Origin: Janibacter sp. HTCC2649
GTDB lineage: Bacteria > Actinomycetota > Actinomycetes > Actinomycetales > Dermatophilaceae
Length of the DNA stretch: 64,000 nt
Direction: 5' to 3'
NCBI RefSeq assembly: GCF_000152705.1
Contig: NZ_CH672413.1
Location: 1-64,000 of the forward strand
The position numbers and the translations under genes are program-made. Under the pieces are notes generated by a model. It worked only from the letters and a program-made list of their open reading frames with translations, searched no databases and had not been told where the DNA came from. Shown here in pieces: positions 17,045-26,358 of the stretch (position 1 is its first letter; each line of letters opens with the position of its first letter).

Positions 17045-18166
17045 TTAGGCGAACACGAGGTTGAGGGGCGGACCGTGGAAGGCGGCAAGGAACTCGGCGG
17101 CCTCCACGACACCGCCGCGCTCGGCTGAGGTGAGGTCGTCGTCGGGCCGGATCGTCACCGTGGTCTGCTTCGCTTCGGCCTTGCGCTTGAACGTCCCGAT
17201 GTCGTGGCCGTCGACCACGACGATCCCACCGCCCGCCTCGGAGACGAGTCGGGTCCGGTTGGCGTCGTGGTTGCGTCGGGAGAAGCCGGTGCTCGGATAG
17301 GTCAGCGCGGCTTCGTCGAACGTCGACAGCAGGTATGCCGTGTGCGCGCGTGAAGTGCGTGCCGTCACCGACGGGTCGAACCAGAGCGTCTCGCCCTGGC
17401 ACTCGACGGACTCCAGTGGGTGAGTCGACTGGAGTGTGGTGGACGTCGTGAGTTCGGCTGTGGCAGAACGGATCTCGGTGAGCGTGAGTCCACTCCAACG
17501 CTGGAGGTCGCGCTCGGAAGCTGGCCCGTGCCCGGCGTAGAACCGATGGGTGAGTTCGACGAGTGATCGCTCACGCGACCAGGTGTCCGACTCAGCAGCC
17601 GGGATCACGTCGTCGACCAGGACGTAGGTGTGCTCGGTTCCGCGCGGTGGCCCCGAGCAGATGACGGCGCGCACCTCCGCGACGATCAGCTGGTGGGCCA
17701 TCGGCTCTCCCGGCCCGGGCAGACCCGCGGCGGCGAACTCCGGGCCGATCTCCTTGCGCGTCATGGCCTTGCCGCCAGCCAGCAGCTCACGCAACAGCTC
17801 GGGCCCTCGCTCCTTGAACTCGGGCGTGATGCCGAGCATCTGGTGTCGTGCGGGCATGGCGCCCTCGACCTTGGGGCCCGTGAGGCCCTGGATCCAGCGC
17901 AGATCCTCGGGTGCGACGTGGTGCCAGGTGGGTCGCAGGATGTGGGTGCGCACCCAACCGCCGGCCGACTGCTCGGCCAGCACACCGGCATACCCAATGT
18001 TTCGTGTCCGCATCGCGAGGGAGTGCGCCGCAAGCGGTGCGTCCTGGGACTGGACGCAGGTGAGCAGGCGCACCGCATCGGCGGCGTGGGGGAGTGGCGC
18101 GGAGGACAGGCGTTGGGTGGCAAGGCGTCGGCGGATGACCCAGTCGCGGGTGACGGTTCGCGTCAT
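17045..18166 (-). CDS. winged-helix DNA-binding protein, AlkZ-like
   Basis: A 373-residue protein of the HTH_42/AlkZ family (DNA glycosylases such as AlkZ/YcaQ that unhook interstrand crosslinks, plus uncharacterised homologues). Seen: the N-terminal RRLATQRLSS.. segment, LLTCVQSQDAPLAAHSLAMR with the QxQ-like loop, THILRPTWHHVAPEDLRW, and the C-terminal FSRRNHDANRTRLV and IVVVDGHDIGTFKR blocks. The catalytic QxQ motif is represented here as QSQD. The start ATG 18166 is inside a short divergent region shared with the next gene. DNA repair is likely but unproven. Confidence 0.75.
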   Translation of the reverse strand: MTRTVTRDWVIRRRLATQRLSSAPLPHAADAVRLLTCVQSQDAPLAAHSLAMRTRNIGYAGVLAEQSAGGWVRTHILRPTWHHVAPEDLRWIQGLTGPKVEGAMPARHQMLGITPEFKERGPELLRELLAGGKAMTRKEIGPEFAAAGLPGPGEPMAHQLIVAEVRAVICSGPPRGTEHTYVLVDDVIPAAESDTWSRERSLVELTHRFYAGHGPASERDLQRWSGLTLTEIRSATAELTTSTTLQSTHPLESVECQGETLWFDPSVTARTSRAHTAYLLSTFDEAALTYPSTGFSRRNHDANRTRLVSEAGGGIVVVDGHDIGTFKRKAEAKQTTVTIRPDDDLTSAERGGVVEAAEFLAAFHGPPLNLVFA

Positions 18167-18196
18167 GCCGGCATCATCTCGCGCGATGATGGAGAC

Positions 18197-18625
18197 ATGG
18201 AGCAGCACGTCACCGTGGACATCGCCGCGACGCCTGAGCGGGTCTGGGAAGTCATGACCGACGTCGAGCGCTGGCCCGAGTGGACCGACACGGTGACGTC
18301 GGTGACGCGCCTCGATGAGGGGCCGCTCGCGGTCGGGTCGAAGGCGCGCGTGGAGCAGCCGAAGCTGCCGCCGACGGAGTACACCGTGACGGAGGTCGAA
18401 CCGGGGCGCTCATTCACCTGGGTGGCCAAGGGTCCGGGAGTGTTGACGATGGCGCGGCACAGTGTCGAGGCCCAGTCAGGTGGTGGGACCCGGGCGCTGC
18501 TCTCCGTCGAGCAAACCGGACTGCTCGGCGTCGTCATGGGGCGGCTGTTCTTCAAGGGCCTCACCGACCGCTACCTCGCCCTTGAGGCCGCGGGCCTGAA
18601 GGCTCGGAGTGAGGGTTCCCGCTAG
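18197..18625 (+). CDS. SRPBCC (polyketide-cyclase/START-like) protein
   Basis: A 142-residue protein with the SRPBCC order: EQHVTVDIAATPERVWEVMTDVERWPEWTDTV, a ligand-cavity beta sheet with EYTVTEVEPGRSFTWVAKGP, and a C-terminal helix FFKGLTDRYLALEAAGLK. It starts 30 bases from the divergent AlkZ-like gene, sharing a symmetric promoter region (GATGAT lies six bases before both ATGs). Its last 150 bases overlap the 3' end of the opposite peptidase gene. Confidence 0.8.
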   Translation: MEQHVTVDIAATPERVWEVMTDVERWPEWTDTVTSVTRLDEGPLAVGSKARVEQPKLPPTEYTVTEVEPGRSFTWVAKGPGVLTMARHSVEAQSGGGTRALLSVEQTGLLGVVMGRLFFKGLTDRYLALEAAGLKARSEGSR

Positions 18626-20596
18626 GGCCAGCTCCCCGGCCTGCGCCTTGGCGTGGGCCCCGGCCTTCGCCCGAGAGCGCGCCCGACGCCGTCCCAGTCC
18701 ACGCAGAGCGAAGAAGAGACCGGCCAGCAGCGCCGGGAAGCCGAAGAGCATCCCGGCCCCCACGGGGGTGGCCAGACTGGCTGCCGAGTCGGCTCCCTCG
18801 AGCGCCTTGCCGGCTGCCGTGGTGTCGCCCGTGGCCAGTGCCGTCTGCGCCTGATCGAGGTCGGCAGTGGGCCGCAGGACGAGGGCACCGAGGGCGGCCA
18901 GTGGGTTGGCATCCTCCACGTCGGTGCGCAGCTCGCCATAGGTCTTGGCCTGCGCCGTGAAGGCGCGCAGCTGGGCCGCCACCGTGTCGTAGCCAGACGT
19001 GTCCTTTGCCTGCTCGTATGCCGCCCGCACACCCTTGGTGTCCACGCTGGCCTTCGTGCCGGCTGACTGGGCCGCGGCCGCCTGCGTTGACAGGGCGGCA
19101 GTCTGGGTGAGCCCGGCCCTGGCCACGGGAAAGTTCCAGCTGGCCATGGCCTGGCGCACGCCGCGAGGCAGGGCCCAGTCGCCGTCGAGCCTGTCGTTTG
19201 CGGCATACGCCTTGCGGGTGGCGTCGCGCGCGGTGAACTGGGCGGTGGCCCCGGAGCCGGTGACCCACGCGGTCATGATCGCGCGGGTCTGCGCATTGCC
19301 GCCGGTGACCTCGAACAGGTCGTAGGCCTGCTGCCACCCCGTGCCCTGGGCGGCGAGGGTGCCATCGCCGGGGGCGTCATAGATGGTGCGCTTGGTCGTG
19401 AGCGCGCGGAAGAGTTGGGGTTTGGCGGCCGGGGTGCTGCCGGCGACGAGGGCGTGGACGGCGTTCCAGGATGCGGGGTAGGCGTAGTCCTCGGCCGCGC
19501 CGGCGGTGTCGGACTCGTCGGTCCACTCGGCGAGCGGGAAGGCGCCCTTCTGGGTGGGCCTGACCTTGTCGTGCTCATCGTCCTTGCCCTGGGTCGCGGC
19601 CATGACCTGGGTGGCCAGTTCCTGCGCTAGGCCTTCGGTGAGCCAACGCTGGTCGAGGTTGTCGTAGTTCGACCAGGCGTGCGCCAGTTCGTGGGCGAGG
19701 AGGGCGGGGTCCAGGGCTTCGGAGATGTTGATGCTGCCGAGCTTGTAGGTGCCGTCCCAGCCGTAGACCTGGCGGCTGAAGTCCTCCGAGATGCTCGTGG
19801 TGGGTGTCGGCCACTTCTGCCCGGTGAGCTTCTCGAGCTCCTGCAGCGTGGGCGGGAGGTTCTTGGTGATGTGAGCGACCCAGGCGGTGTCACCGGGGAA
19901 GGCCGCAAGGTTGAAGGTCCGGTTGCCGACCTTGAGCTCCTTCTTCAGGGTCTGGGAGGAGTCGCGCAGTGACAGGAGGGACCAGAGTCCGTCGGCGCCA
20001 CCGCCGCTCAGGGTGGAGACCCGGTTGTCGCCGCTGTTGGTCTCGGAGTACTTCTCCGAGAGGTCGATGGTCATCGCGCGCGGCGCCACGATCTCGATGG
20101 TGGCCTCGCCTGCATCTCCTGGGGAGAAGACGTCGATCGCAGCGAATCCCTTGCCCACGCGTCCCGGACTGGCTGATCGCGGTGGAGCGCCGGGAAGGCT
20201 GTAGGTCACCGTGAACGTTCGGGTTTGGCCGTATTGCAACCGCTTCGGGAACGTGACGTCGGCGTACTTCTGGCCATCGATGGTCGTCAGCTTCACCGGG
20301 ATGGCTGAGCCGCCGGAGGTCGCCTTGAGGTTGGTGCCGCCGTTGGGCAGCCACAGCGGGTAGCCGGCCCAGAAGAAGTACTTCGTGGCCGTCGACGGGC
20401 TCTGGTTGGTGATCGTCATGGTCTGGGTGACCGTGATGGGTTTGCCGTCACCGGGAACGACGAAGGTCGCCTTGCCCTTCTCGGCGAGCCCGCCCTCAGC
20501 GTTCGCGACATCGGCCGTGGCCACCAGCCCCACGGCGGCGACGGCGACGGCGGCGAGTGCGGCCCCGGCCGCACGAATCGATAGCCCCCAGGTCAT
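18476..20596 (-). CDS. secreted or membrane-anchored gluzincin-type metallopeptidase
   Basis: A 706-residue protein with a signal peptide (residues about 1-32, cleaved near ADVANA) and an extracellular beta-rich N-terminal half. A zinc motif HELAH with the third ligand in WLTEGLAQE follows at about residues 300-325, as in gluzincins (M1/thermolysin-like clans). A C-terminal membrane helix (about 640-660) precedes a basic cytoplasmic tail. No named family is certain. The final 50 codons overlap the opposite SRPBCC gene, and no earlier stop is available, so the overlap looks real. CATACT six bases before the ATG may be the promoter of a leaderless message. Confidence 0.72.
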   Translation of the reverse strand: MTWGLSIRAAGAALAAVAVAAVGLVATADVANAEGGLAEKGKATFVVPGDGKPITVTQTMTITNQSPSTATKYFFWAGYPLWLPNGGTNLKATSGGSAIPVKLTTIDGQKYADVTFPKRLQYGQTRTFTVTYSLPGAPPRSASPGRVGKGFAAIDVFSPGDAGEATIEIVAPRAMTIDLSEKYSETNSGDNRVSTLSGGGADGLWSLLSLRDSSQTLKKELKVGNRTFNLAAFPGDTAWVAHITKNLPPTLQELEKLTGQKWPTPTTSISEDFSRQVYGWDGTYKLGSINISEALDPALLAHELAHAWSNYDNLDQRWLTEGLAQELATQVMAATQGKDDEHDKVRPTQKGAFPLAEWTDESDTAGAAEDYAYPASWNAVHALVAGSTPAAKPQLFRALTTKRTIYDAPGDGTLAAQGTGWQQAYDLFEVTGGNAQTRAIMTAWVTGSGATAQFTARDATRKAYAANDRLDGDWALPRGVRQAMASWNFPVARAGLTQTAALSTQAAAAQSAGTKASVDTKGVRAAYEQAKDTSGYDTVAAQLRAFTAQAKTYGELRTDVEDANPLAALGALVLRPTADLDQAQTALATGDTTAAGKALEGADSAASLATPVGAGMLFGFPALLAGLFFALRGLGRRRARSRAKAGAHAKAQAGELALAGTLTPSLQARGLKGEVAVGEALEEQPPHDDAEQSGLLDGEQRPGPTT

Positions 20597-20613
20597 GGAG
20601 AAAGTATGACTTC

Positions 20614-21222
20614 TCAGGCCGACAGCGTCCGACGCATCGTCAAGCGCGGCAGTTGGCTCGCCGTGGCCGAGGTGGTGCCGACGACCTCGAAGCCGGACCG
20701 CTCGAACATCGCCTTTGTGCCGACGAAAGCCATGGTGAGATCCATGCGTCCGGGCGGGTCGACGGGGTGCGCCTCGACGGCAGGTGCTCCGTTGGCTGCC
20801 GCGTAGTCCACGGCCCCATCGATGAGGTGCTGGGTCACGCCGCGTTTGCGAAAGCCGCTGCGCACGACGACACAGACGATGCTCCACACCGGCACGTCAT
20901 CGGTGGGCAGCATCAGCTTGGAACGGTTGAGACGGGTGATCTCCGAGCGGGGCCCGATGTTGCACCAGCCGACCGGTTCGCCGTCGAGATACGTGACGAC
21001 ACCTGGCGGGCGCTCGCGCTCGCAGAGGGTGCGCATGGCCTGCTCGCGCTGATCCTTCCCCGAGCCGCCAAGTTCGGTGACCTCTGCAGCGGTGAGTCGG
21101 TGGGACACGCACCAGCAGTGGGTCTGTCGCCGGTTCTTGTTGACGACGTCGGCGAAGTCCTCGAACCGGTCTGGCGTGACTGGATGTGTCTGCCAACTGT
21201 GCTCGCTGGTCGTGGCGGTCAT
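20614..21222 (-). CDS. GNAT family N-acetyltransferase
   Basis: A 202-residue acetyltransferase-fold protein. The acetyl-CoA region is SIVCVVVRSGFRKRGVTQHLIDGA (R-x-x-G-x-x type), followed by the C-terminal FVGTKAMFERSGFEVVG. The early CWCVSHRLTAAEV segment is shared with actinobacterial GNATs of unknown substrate. ATG 21222 has CAGGAT six bases upstream, consistent with leaderless transcription. It ends 17 bases before the peptidase start, so these genes may form one unit. Confidence 0.82.
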   Translation of the reverse strand: MTATTSEHSWQTHPVTPDRFEDFADVVNKNRRQTHCWCVSHRLTAAEVTELGGSGKDQREQAMRTLCERERPPGVVTYLDGEPVGWCNIGPRSEITRLNRSKLMLPTDDVPVWSIVCVVVRSGFRKRGVTQHLIDGAVDYAAANGAPAVEAHPVDPPGRMDLTMAFVGTKAMFERSGFEVVGTTSATASQLPRLTMRRTLSA

Positions 21223-21377
21223 GGGTCCATCCTGTCGCGCGCGGCCGACACTGCCGCGGACCTCGCCGGAGTGGGCACTGGCGATCCGCCGATCGGACCG
21301 GGCAGGATGGCACTTGCCCCCTCGCTTGAGGGGGTCCGTCCGTGTCACGGACGGCTGACCCTCACAACGGAGTGAGC

Positions 21378-22886
21378 ATGACTCGTTTCAGTCCGCGCCG
21401 GCGGATGACCTTCGCCGTCGCAGCGACGGCGGCAGCAGCCGTCGCCCTGCTCGGCGGTGCCCCCACAGTGGCGTCCGCTTCCACCACCGAAACCTCGACC
21501 CCCGTGCCGATTGCAGCCCCTGACGGCACGACCATGAGCTACATCCTCAACGCGAAGGTCGCGAACCCGGGCCAGACCCGCCTCGTTGAGAAGGCCGTCG
21601 CCGCGGCGGGCGGCGTCGTCGTCCAGAGCTGGCCCCAGATTGGTGTTGTCGTGGCCCACTCCCAGAGGTCGGCCTTCCGCGCTGACGTCCGGGCAGCCGG
21701 TGGCAACGCACTCGACTCGGTCGGTGCGAGCCGCACCGCCGAGGTCCTCGAGGGCACCCCGGCGGACGCACAGGCGCCGTGGGGTCCCGGTGCGAGTGGC
21801 TACAAGCAGGGCGCCAAGAAGTCCGCGAACGGCGATGTCGAGGCGCCCACCACGCCGGCCGAGACCATCGACGCCCGCGAGGGTGAGCAGTGGGACATGC
21901 AGATGATCAAGGCTGACAAGGCCCACGAGATCACTGACGGTTCCCGCAACGTGCTCGTCGGCGTCCTCGACAGTGGGATCGACCCCGACCACCCGGACCT
22001 CCAGGCCAACATCGACGTGGCCGACTCAGTGAACTGCACTGACGCGGGTCGCCCGGACACGTCCGCCACGGGTTGGTACCCCACCACGAGTGACCACGGC
22101 ACCCACGTCGCGGGCACCATCGCTGCTGCTCGCAACGGAGTCGGCATCGTCGGTGTGGCGCCGAACGTGCGGATGGCTGCGGTCAAGGTCGTCAGCGACG
22201 AGGGGTTCATCTACCCGGAGTACGCCGTGTGTGGCTTCATCTGGGCCGGTGAGAAGCACATGGACGTCACCAACAACAGCTACTACATCGACCCGTTCGA
22301 GTTCTGGTGCAGCGACCAGCCCGACCAGGCTGCAGCCAAGGAGGCCGTGAGCCGTGCGGTTGCATGGTCGACCAAGCAGGGTGTCGTGCACGCCGCCGCT
22401 GCCGGCAACTCGGCCTACGACCTGTCCGACAAGTCGAAGTTCAAGGACCCGACCAGCCCGAACGACACCACGCCGGTCCTGCGCACCATCAACGACCAGT
22501 GCCAGGACATCCCGGCCGAGCTGCCCGGCGTTGCCACCGTGTCCTCGGCGACCCGCACGGGTGGACTGTCGTCGTTCTCGAACCGCGGTCTCGGCGTCAT
22601 TGACGTCGCTGCCCCCGGAAGCTCGATCCTGTCGACGATCGTGCGCAACAACGGCTACGGCACCAAGAGCGGCACCTCGATGGCGTCCCCGCACGTCGCG
22701 GGTGTCCTCGCCCTCATGAAGTCCGCCCACCCGGAGCTCACGCCAGCCCAGATGGTGGCCAAGCTGCGCGCGGACGCCACCGACACGGCTTGCACGACCA
22801 CGAGTGGTGCTGCCTGTGTGGGCACGGCCGCGGACAACAGCTACTACGGCGATGGCATGGTTGACGCCCTCAAGGCTGTCAGCTGA
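21378..22886 (+). CDS. secreted subtilisin-like (S8) serine protease
   Basis: Exported protease of 502 residues. It has a signal peptide (residues 1-33, cleaved after VASAS) and an inhibitor-like propeptide (about 50-125). The S8 catalytic domain has Asp in VGVLDSGIDPDHPDL, His in DHGTHVAGTIAA, the oxyanion Asn region AAAGNSAYD and Ser in SGTSMASPHVAG. Cys pairs late in the domain may form disulphides. ATG 21378 has a GGAG upstream; the frame upstream is not conserved. A strong terminator follows. Confidence 0.95.
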   Translation: MTRFSPRRRMTFAVAATAAAAVALLGGAPTVASASTTETSTPVPIAAPDGTTMSYILNAKVANPGQTRLVEKAVAAAGGVVVQSWPQIGVVVAHSQRSAFRADVRAAGGNALDSVGASRTAEVLEGTPADAQAPWGPGASGYKQGAKKSANGDVEAPTTPAETIDAREGEQWDMQMIKADKAHEITDGSRNVLVGVLDSGIDPDHPDLQANIDVADSVNCTDAGRPDTSATGWYPTTSDHGTHVAGTIAAARNGVGIVGVAPNVRMAAVKVVSDEGFIYPEYAVCGFIWAGEKHMDVTNNSYYIDPFEFWCSDQPDQAAAKEAVSRAVAWSTKQGVVHAAAAGNSAYDLSDKSKFKDPTSPNDTTPVLRTINDQCQDIPAELPGVATVSSATRTGGLSSFSNRGLGVIDVAAPGSSILSTIVRNNGYGTKSGTSMASPHVAGVLALMKSAHPELTPAQMVAKLRADATDTACTTTSGAACVGTAADNSYYGDGMVDALKAVS

Positions 22887-22921
22887 CGCACCAGCCGTTC
22901 CAGAAGTACTGAGGTATCCCC

Positions 22922-22960
22922 GACTGCCGGGGGTGGGCACCGCGCCCACCCCCGGCAGTC
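22922..22960 (+). terminator. terminator of the subtilase gene
   Basis: Perfect 17-base arms (left arm begins GACTGCCGGGGGTGGG) around an ACCGC loop, ending in GTGTCTGTG without a T tract. It is very stable and lies 35 bases past the stop codon. Confidence 0.82.
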
Positions 22961-23072
22961 GTGTCTGTGGGGGAGCCGCCCGGCGCTCGCGGAACAATTC
23001 TCTTGCGTCTGCAGTTGTGTAATCATGTAAGCACTGCAAGAAGATGCAGGCACCACAGGAAGGGAGACCCCC

Positions 23073-23735
23073 ATGAGGTCCCACCACACACACTTCAGTC
23101 CCGAAGACTCCGAGCCCACGTCCCGCGGCGAACGCGGCGAGCGTGGACCCCGCGGCGAACGTCGCGGACCCCGAGGCGGAGGCCGCGGCCGAGGTCCCGG
23201 AATGGGCCGCCCCGGCGGCTGGCAGCAGGCCGACGTCCCCAACGCCGACGACGCGCAGGACTGGTTCAACGGGCGCCTGCCCGATGACTGGTTCACCGCA
23301 GTCGACGTCAACGTCGACCGTGACGAGATCACCGTCATCGGCACCCTCGCCGAAGGCAACACAGACGGCGGCGCCGAAAACAGTGCCGTTCTTGAAGGCC
23401 GCGTGAGCCGTTGGCGCAGCGACACCAAGGAACGACGCATCGAGATCGCCCGCGAGGCCGAGGCCCGCTACCAGCGCAAGGTGTCCTGGGGGGTACGCCT
23501 CGCAGACGGGACCGCGCTCTTCACCCACCTCGCCGCACCGGTCATGACGCGCCTGCGTCAGCCCGAGCGCCAGGTCCTCGACACCCTCGTCGACGCCGGC
23601 GTCGCCCGCTCCCGCAGCGACGCGCTCGCGTGGTCGGTCCGCCTCGTCGGACAGCACGCGGACGAGTGGCTCGGCCAGCTCCGCGAAGCCATGAGTGAGG
23701 TCGACAAGCTCCGCTCCCAGGGGCCCACGATCTGA
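23073..23735 (+). CDS. Arg/Gly-rich N-terminal, uncharacterised actinobacterial protein
   Basis: A 220-residue protein not assigned to a named family. Residues 15-55 are low-complexity and dominated by Arg, Gly, Glu and Pro (RGERGERGPRGERRG type), predicted disordered and strongly basic, so nucleic-acid contact is possible. The remainder is a soluble alpha/beta region (DWFTAVDVNVDRDEITVIGTL), then a helical part with IEIAREAEARYQRKVSWGV and a C-terminal helix rich in Val, Arg and Asp. AGGAAGGGAGA precedes the ATG. The upstream 110 bases are relatively AT-rich and hold several CTGCA/TGCAG elements, suggesting regulated transcription. Confidence 0.75.
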   Translation: MRSHHTHFSPEDSEPTSRGERGERGPRGERRGPRGGGRGRGPGMGRPGGWQQADVPNADDAQDWFNGRLPDDWFTAVDVNVDRDEITVIGTLAEGNTDGGAENSAVLEGRVSRWRSDTKERRIEIAREAEARYQRKVSWGVRLADGTALFTHLAAPVMTRLRQPERQVLDTLVDAGVARSRSDALAWSVRLVGQHADEWLGQLREAMSEVDKLRSQGPTI

Positions 23736-23750
23736 CCCGGCAACAACCCT

Positions 23751-23791
23751 TGCGTATGCCGTCCGCTCGTCTCGAGCGGGCGGCATACGCA
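23751..23791. terminator. bidirectional terminator built from two GGCATAC motifs
   Basis: Inverted repeat with 19-base arms (outer part TGCGTATGCCG / CGGCATACGCA, inner CCGCTCG / CGAGCGG, one mismatch) and a TCT loop. It lies between the converging Arg/Gly-rich gene and the CHAT gene. Both arms carry the window-wide over-represented heptamer in opposite orientation. Confidence 0.8.
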
Positions 23792-23804
23792 GGTCTTCGG
23801 GGTG

Positions 23805-26270
23805 TTACCAAGCAGTCTCGCCGAAGACGACGAAGCCCGCCCAGTCGCGGATCTCGGCTCCGGCCCTCAGGCGTTGGACGGCTGCGTCCTGCAGGGCCAG
23901 GGCCGGGCCGTGACTCAGCAGGGTGCCGTAGAACGCGGTGACGAGGAGCCGAGCCTCGGTATCGTCGATCGCCCACAGCGGAGCGAGGACCGTGCTGGCA
24001 CCAGCCGCGAGCAGGGCCGAGAGCAGGCCATAGGGCTCATCGCCCGGCCCGAAGCGGTACACGCCACCGTCGCAGATGCTGAGCACGACCAGCTGTGCCG
24101 CACTCAGGTCCATGGCCCGCAGCTCTTCGGCGTTGACATGGCCGTCGTGGTCACTGGTCGGGGTCAGCAGGATCCGATGCATGTTGACAACGTCTTCCTC
24201 AGGGAACTCCCCGTGCGTCGCGAAGTGGACGATGCTGGTACCGGCGACGTCCCGACGCAGTGCTGACTCAGTGGCGTCCTTCCCGACGAGCACCCTCGTG
24301 TCCATCCCGGCCAATGTCGCCGTGGCGTCTTCGAGTTCCAGCTCCGTGTCCGGCAAGGGCTCGAAATCTGCCAGCACCGGGTTGGCAAATCCCCGAAAGC
24401 TCGAGGGCCTGCTGCGGGGTCGGCGGCGCAGCTCCTCCCAGACCGACACGCTGGGGACGACAACGGTCGCTACCTCCTCGGCCAGGAACCTCCCGTCAGG
24501 GGTCCGCAGTGCAGCGAACGGCACCCCGTGCAGGATCCCGTGGGGGACGACGTAGAGCGTCCTGTAGTTCCTGACTGGGACCCCGCGGTCCTCGAGGGGG
24601 GTCAGCAGGATCCGGTAGAGCTCTGCCAGCCGGGCCTTGGCGTCGTCCTCCTCCGCATTGAGGATCGACAGGCGCGTGTTGACGATGAGCTCACCGAGCG
24701 GACTGGCGTCGACGGGCTGCCTTCCGTCGGCCTGGATGCGCATCGTGAGACTGCTGGCGCCTTCGGCCTGGAGCAGGGGCAGGTGGATGGGCATGGCTCC
24801 CTCCGCAGTGATGCCCAGGATGAGGAGCTCGCCGGCTGGGTCGAGCGGGTCGTAGGGAAGGTAGTAGCTCACGATGGCTTCGTCCGGGCCCAAGGCCTCG
24901 ATGACGGTGTCGATGGTGCCGAGCGGGGTCGTCCCGACGAAGCCTGCGTCGTGTGCGGCATACAGCTCCTCGAGCTCGCTCAAGGACCGCAGAATGGCCG
25001 GCGACGTCGACAGCCCGCCGATCGGCAGGCGGCTGGCAAGTCTGATCTGGTCGCCGACCAGGTCGCTCAGAGTGGGTTGTGACTCCAGATGCATGACCGT
25101 GGCTTCGAGCGCCGCAGCCTGGGCCAGCTGCGGTGCCTCGAGGTGCCGGGTGCGGCCGTTCATCTCGTCCAGCAGGGTGCGGGCACGGCACCGCTCGACC
25201 GCACGGTACGCCCGGGCGACATCACAACCGTTCAGCCGTGAGAACTCATCGGACACCGTCGCGCCGATCATCTCGTCAAGCTGCTGGGCCATCCACAGCC
25301 GCCCCGCACGGGACCGGGCACGGGCCCGGAAGGAGTCGACGGCGCCCGCGAATCGATCCTGAACCGCTGTGAGCTCGTCAGGTGTCCGGTAAGACGTGCG
25401 TTCACCGGCATACAGCGTGGCCGCTGCGGTCATGAAGGTGTCGAGGTCACCCTGCTCCTGCGTCAGCTCAAGGACGCGCAGCAACCTTTCGCGTGCGGAG
25501 TTGGGGCTGCCCGAGTGGTAGGAGAGGCTGGCCAGCTCCATCTCGAGCCCGATCAGATCAGCGTCCTCTCCGGTGAGGCTCCGTGCCCCTGGCGCGACCA
25601 ACGACTCCGTCGCGAGGGCGATGGACCTCAACAACCGGTCCACCTCGGAACCTTGCTCGTTGAACCAGTGTTGCCGTCGCACTTCGTGGACCGTCGTGCC
25701 CACGAGCGAAGCCAAGGTCCGGACACAGTTGCTGCCAGGGTTTGCCTCGACCAGGGCGAGTGACTCGACGCAGTCGGTGAGCGCCACGAGCAACCACCGG
25801 CGGTGGCCGTCCTGGTCGCGCAGCCCTCGGCAGGCGAGGCCCGCGCGATAGGCGCTGGCGACCGCGACAACACTGGCCTCGAGCATCATGGCTGGCAGCC
25901 CCACAAGTCTGGCCAGGGCCACCATGCCCCGTGCGCGCTCGCGGGCGAGCTCGTGGTCCTCCTCCGTCACGGCGAGGGCCTTGGACAGGTCCGCGTGGAG
26001 GATTCCGCAGTCCACGGCACGCGGCCAGTCCTCGAGCCGGCTGAACGTCACCATGGCCGCGCCGAAGGCTGCCTTGGAGCGGGGCAGGTCCTGCGAATCG
26101 AGCGCCGCGAACCCCGACCGGGCAAGTTCGAGACCGAGTTCGAGACCGAGTTCGGGAACGAGTGGCTCCAGCGCTCCAAGCCGGTCAGGGATGGTTTCGG
26201 GTGCGCTCATGGCGACCTCCAGCAACTCGTGCGCGAGGTTCGTCGTGGCTTCGGCAGCTTCGTCCGCCAT
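23805..26270 (-). CDS. CHAT-domain (caspase-like HetF-associated) protein
   Basis: An 821-residue protein. The first ~500 residues are alpha-helical and repeat-like, resembling TPR-type scaffolds. The C-terminal ~300 residues form a CHAT protease domain with the dyad His686 (VHFATHGEF) and Cys733 (VVLSICDGG), and the usual GVPFAAL and LLAAGASTVLAPLWAIDD blocks. CHAT proteases are cell-fate or defence effectors in several systems; the substrate here is unknown. TAGGTT six bases before ATG 26270 supports this start as leaderless. A second in-frame ATG (26210) with GGAGG upstream could give a form 20 residues shorter. Divergent from a caspase-like gene. Confidence 0.85.
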   Translation of the reverse strand: MADEAAEATTNLAHELLEVAMSAPETIPDRLGALEPLVPELGLELGLELARSGFAALDSQDLPRSKAAFGAAMVTFSRLEDWPRAVDCGILHADLSKALAVTEEDHELARERARGMVALARLVGLPAMMLEASVVAVASAYRAGLACRGLRDQDGHRRWLLVALTDCVESLALVEANPGSNCVRTLASLVGTTVHEVRRQHWFNEQGSEVDRLLRSIALATESLVAPGARSLTGEDADLIGLEMELASLSYHSGSPNSARERLLRVLELTQEQGDLDTFMTAAATLYAGERTSYRTPDELTAVQDRFAGAVDSFRARARSRAGRLWMAQQLDEMIGATVSDEFSRLNGCDVARAYRAVERCRARTLLDEMNGRTRHLEAPQLAQAAALEATVMHLESQPTLSDLVGDQIRLASRLPIGGLSTSPAILRSLSELEELYAAHDAGFVGTTPLGTIDTVIEALGPDEAIVSYYLPYDPLDPAGELLILGITAEGAMPIHLPLLQAEGASSLTMRIQADGRQPVDASPLGELIVNTRLSILNAEEDDAKARLAELYRILLTPLEDRGVPVRNYRTLYVVPHGILHGVPFAALRTPDGRFLAEEVATVVVPSVSVWEELRRRPRSRPSSFRGFANPVLADFEPLPDTELELEDATATLAGMDTRVLVGKDATESALRRDVAGTSIVHFATHGEFPEEDVVNMHRILLTPTSDHDGHVNAEELRAMDLSAAQLVVLSICDGGVYRFGPGDEPYGLLSALLAAGASTVLAPLWAIDDTEARLLVTAFYGTLLSHGPALALQDAAVQRLRAGAEIRDWAGFVVFGETAW

Positions 26271-26358
26271 GCGCGCAACCTATCGATCTGGATGTGCCCT
26301 GCCGATAGCCCAGACGAACCCCCGGACACGCGGGATGGATCTGAGTAGCGTGCGATGG

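Noticed and set aside
16705-17064. 119-codon ORF on the + strand as a gene
   Set aside because: No domain, no ribosome-binding site, includes a tandem repeat and overlaps the 3' end of the opposite gene.
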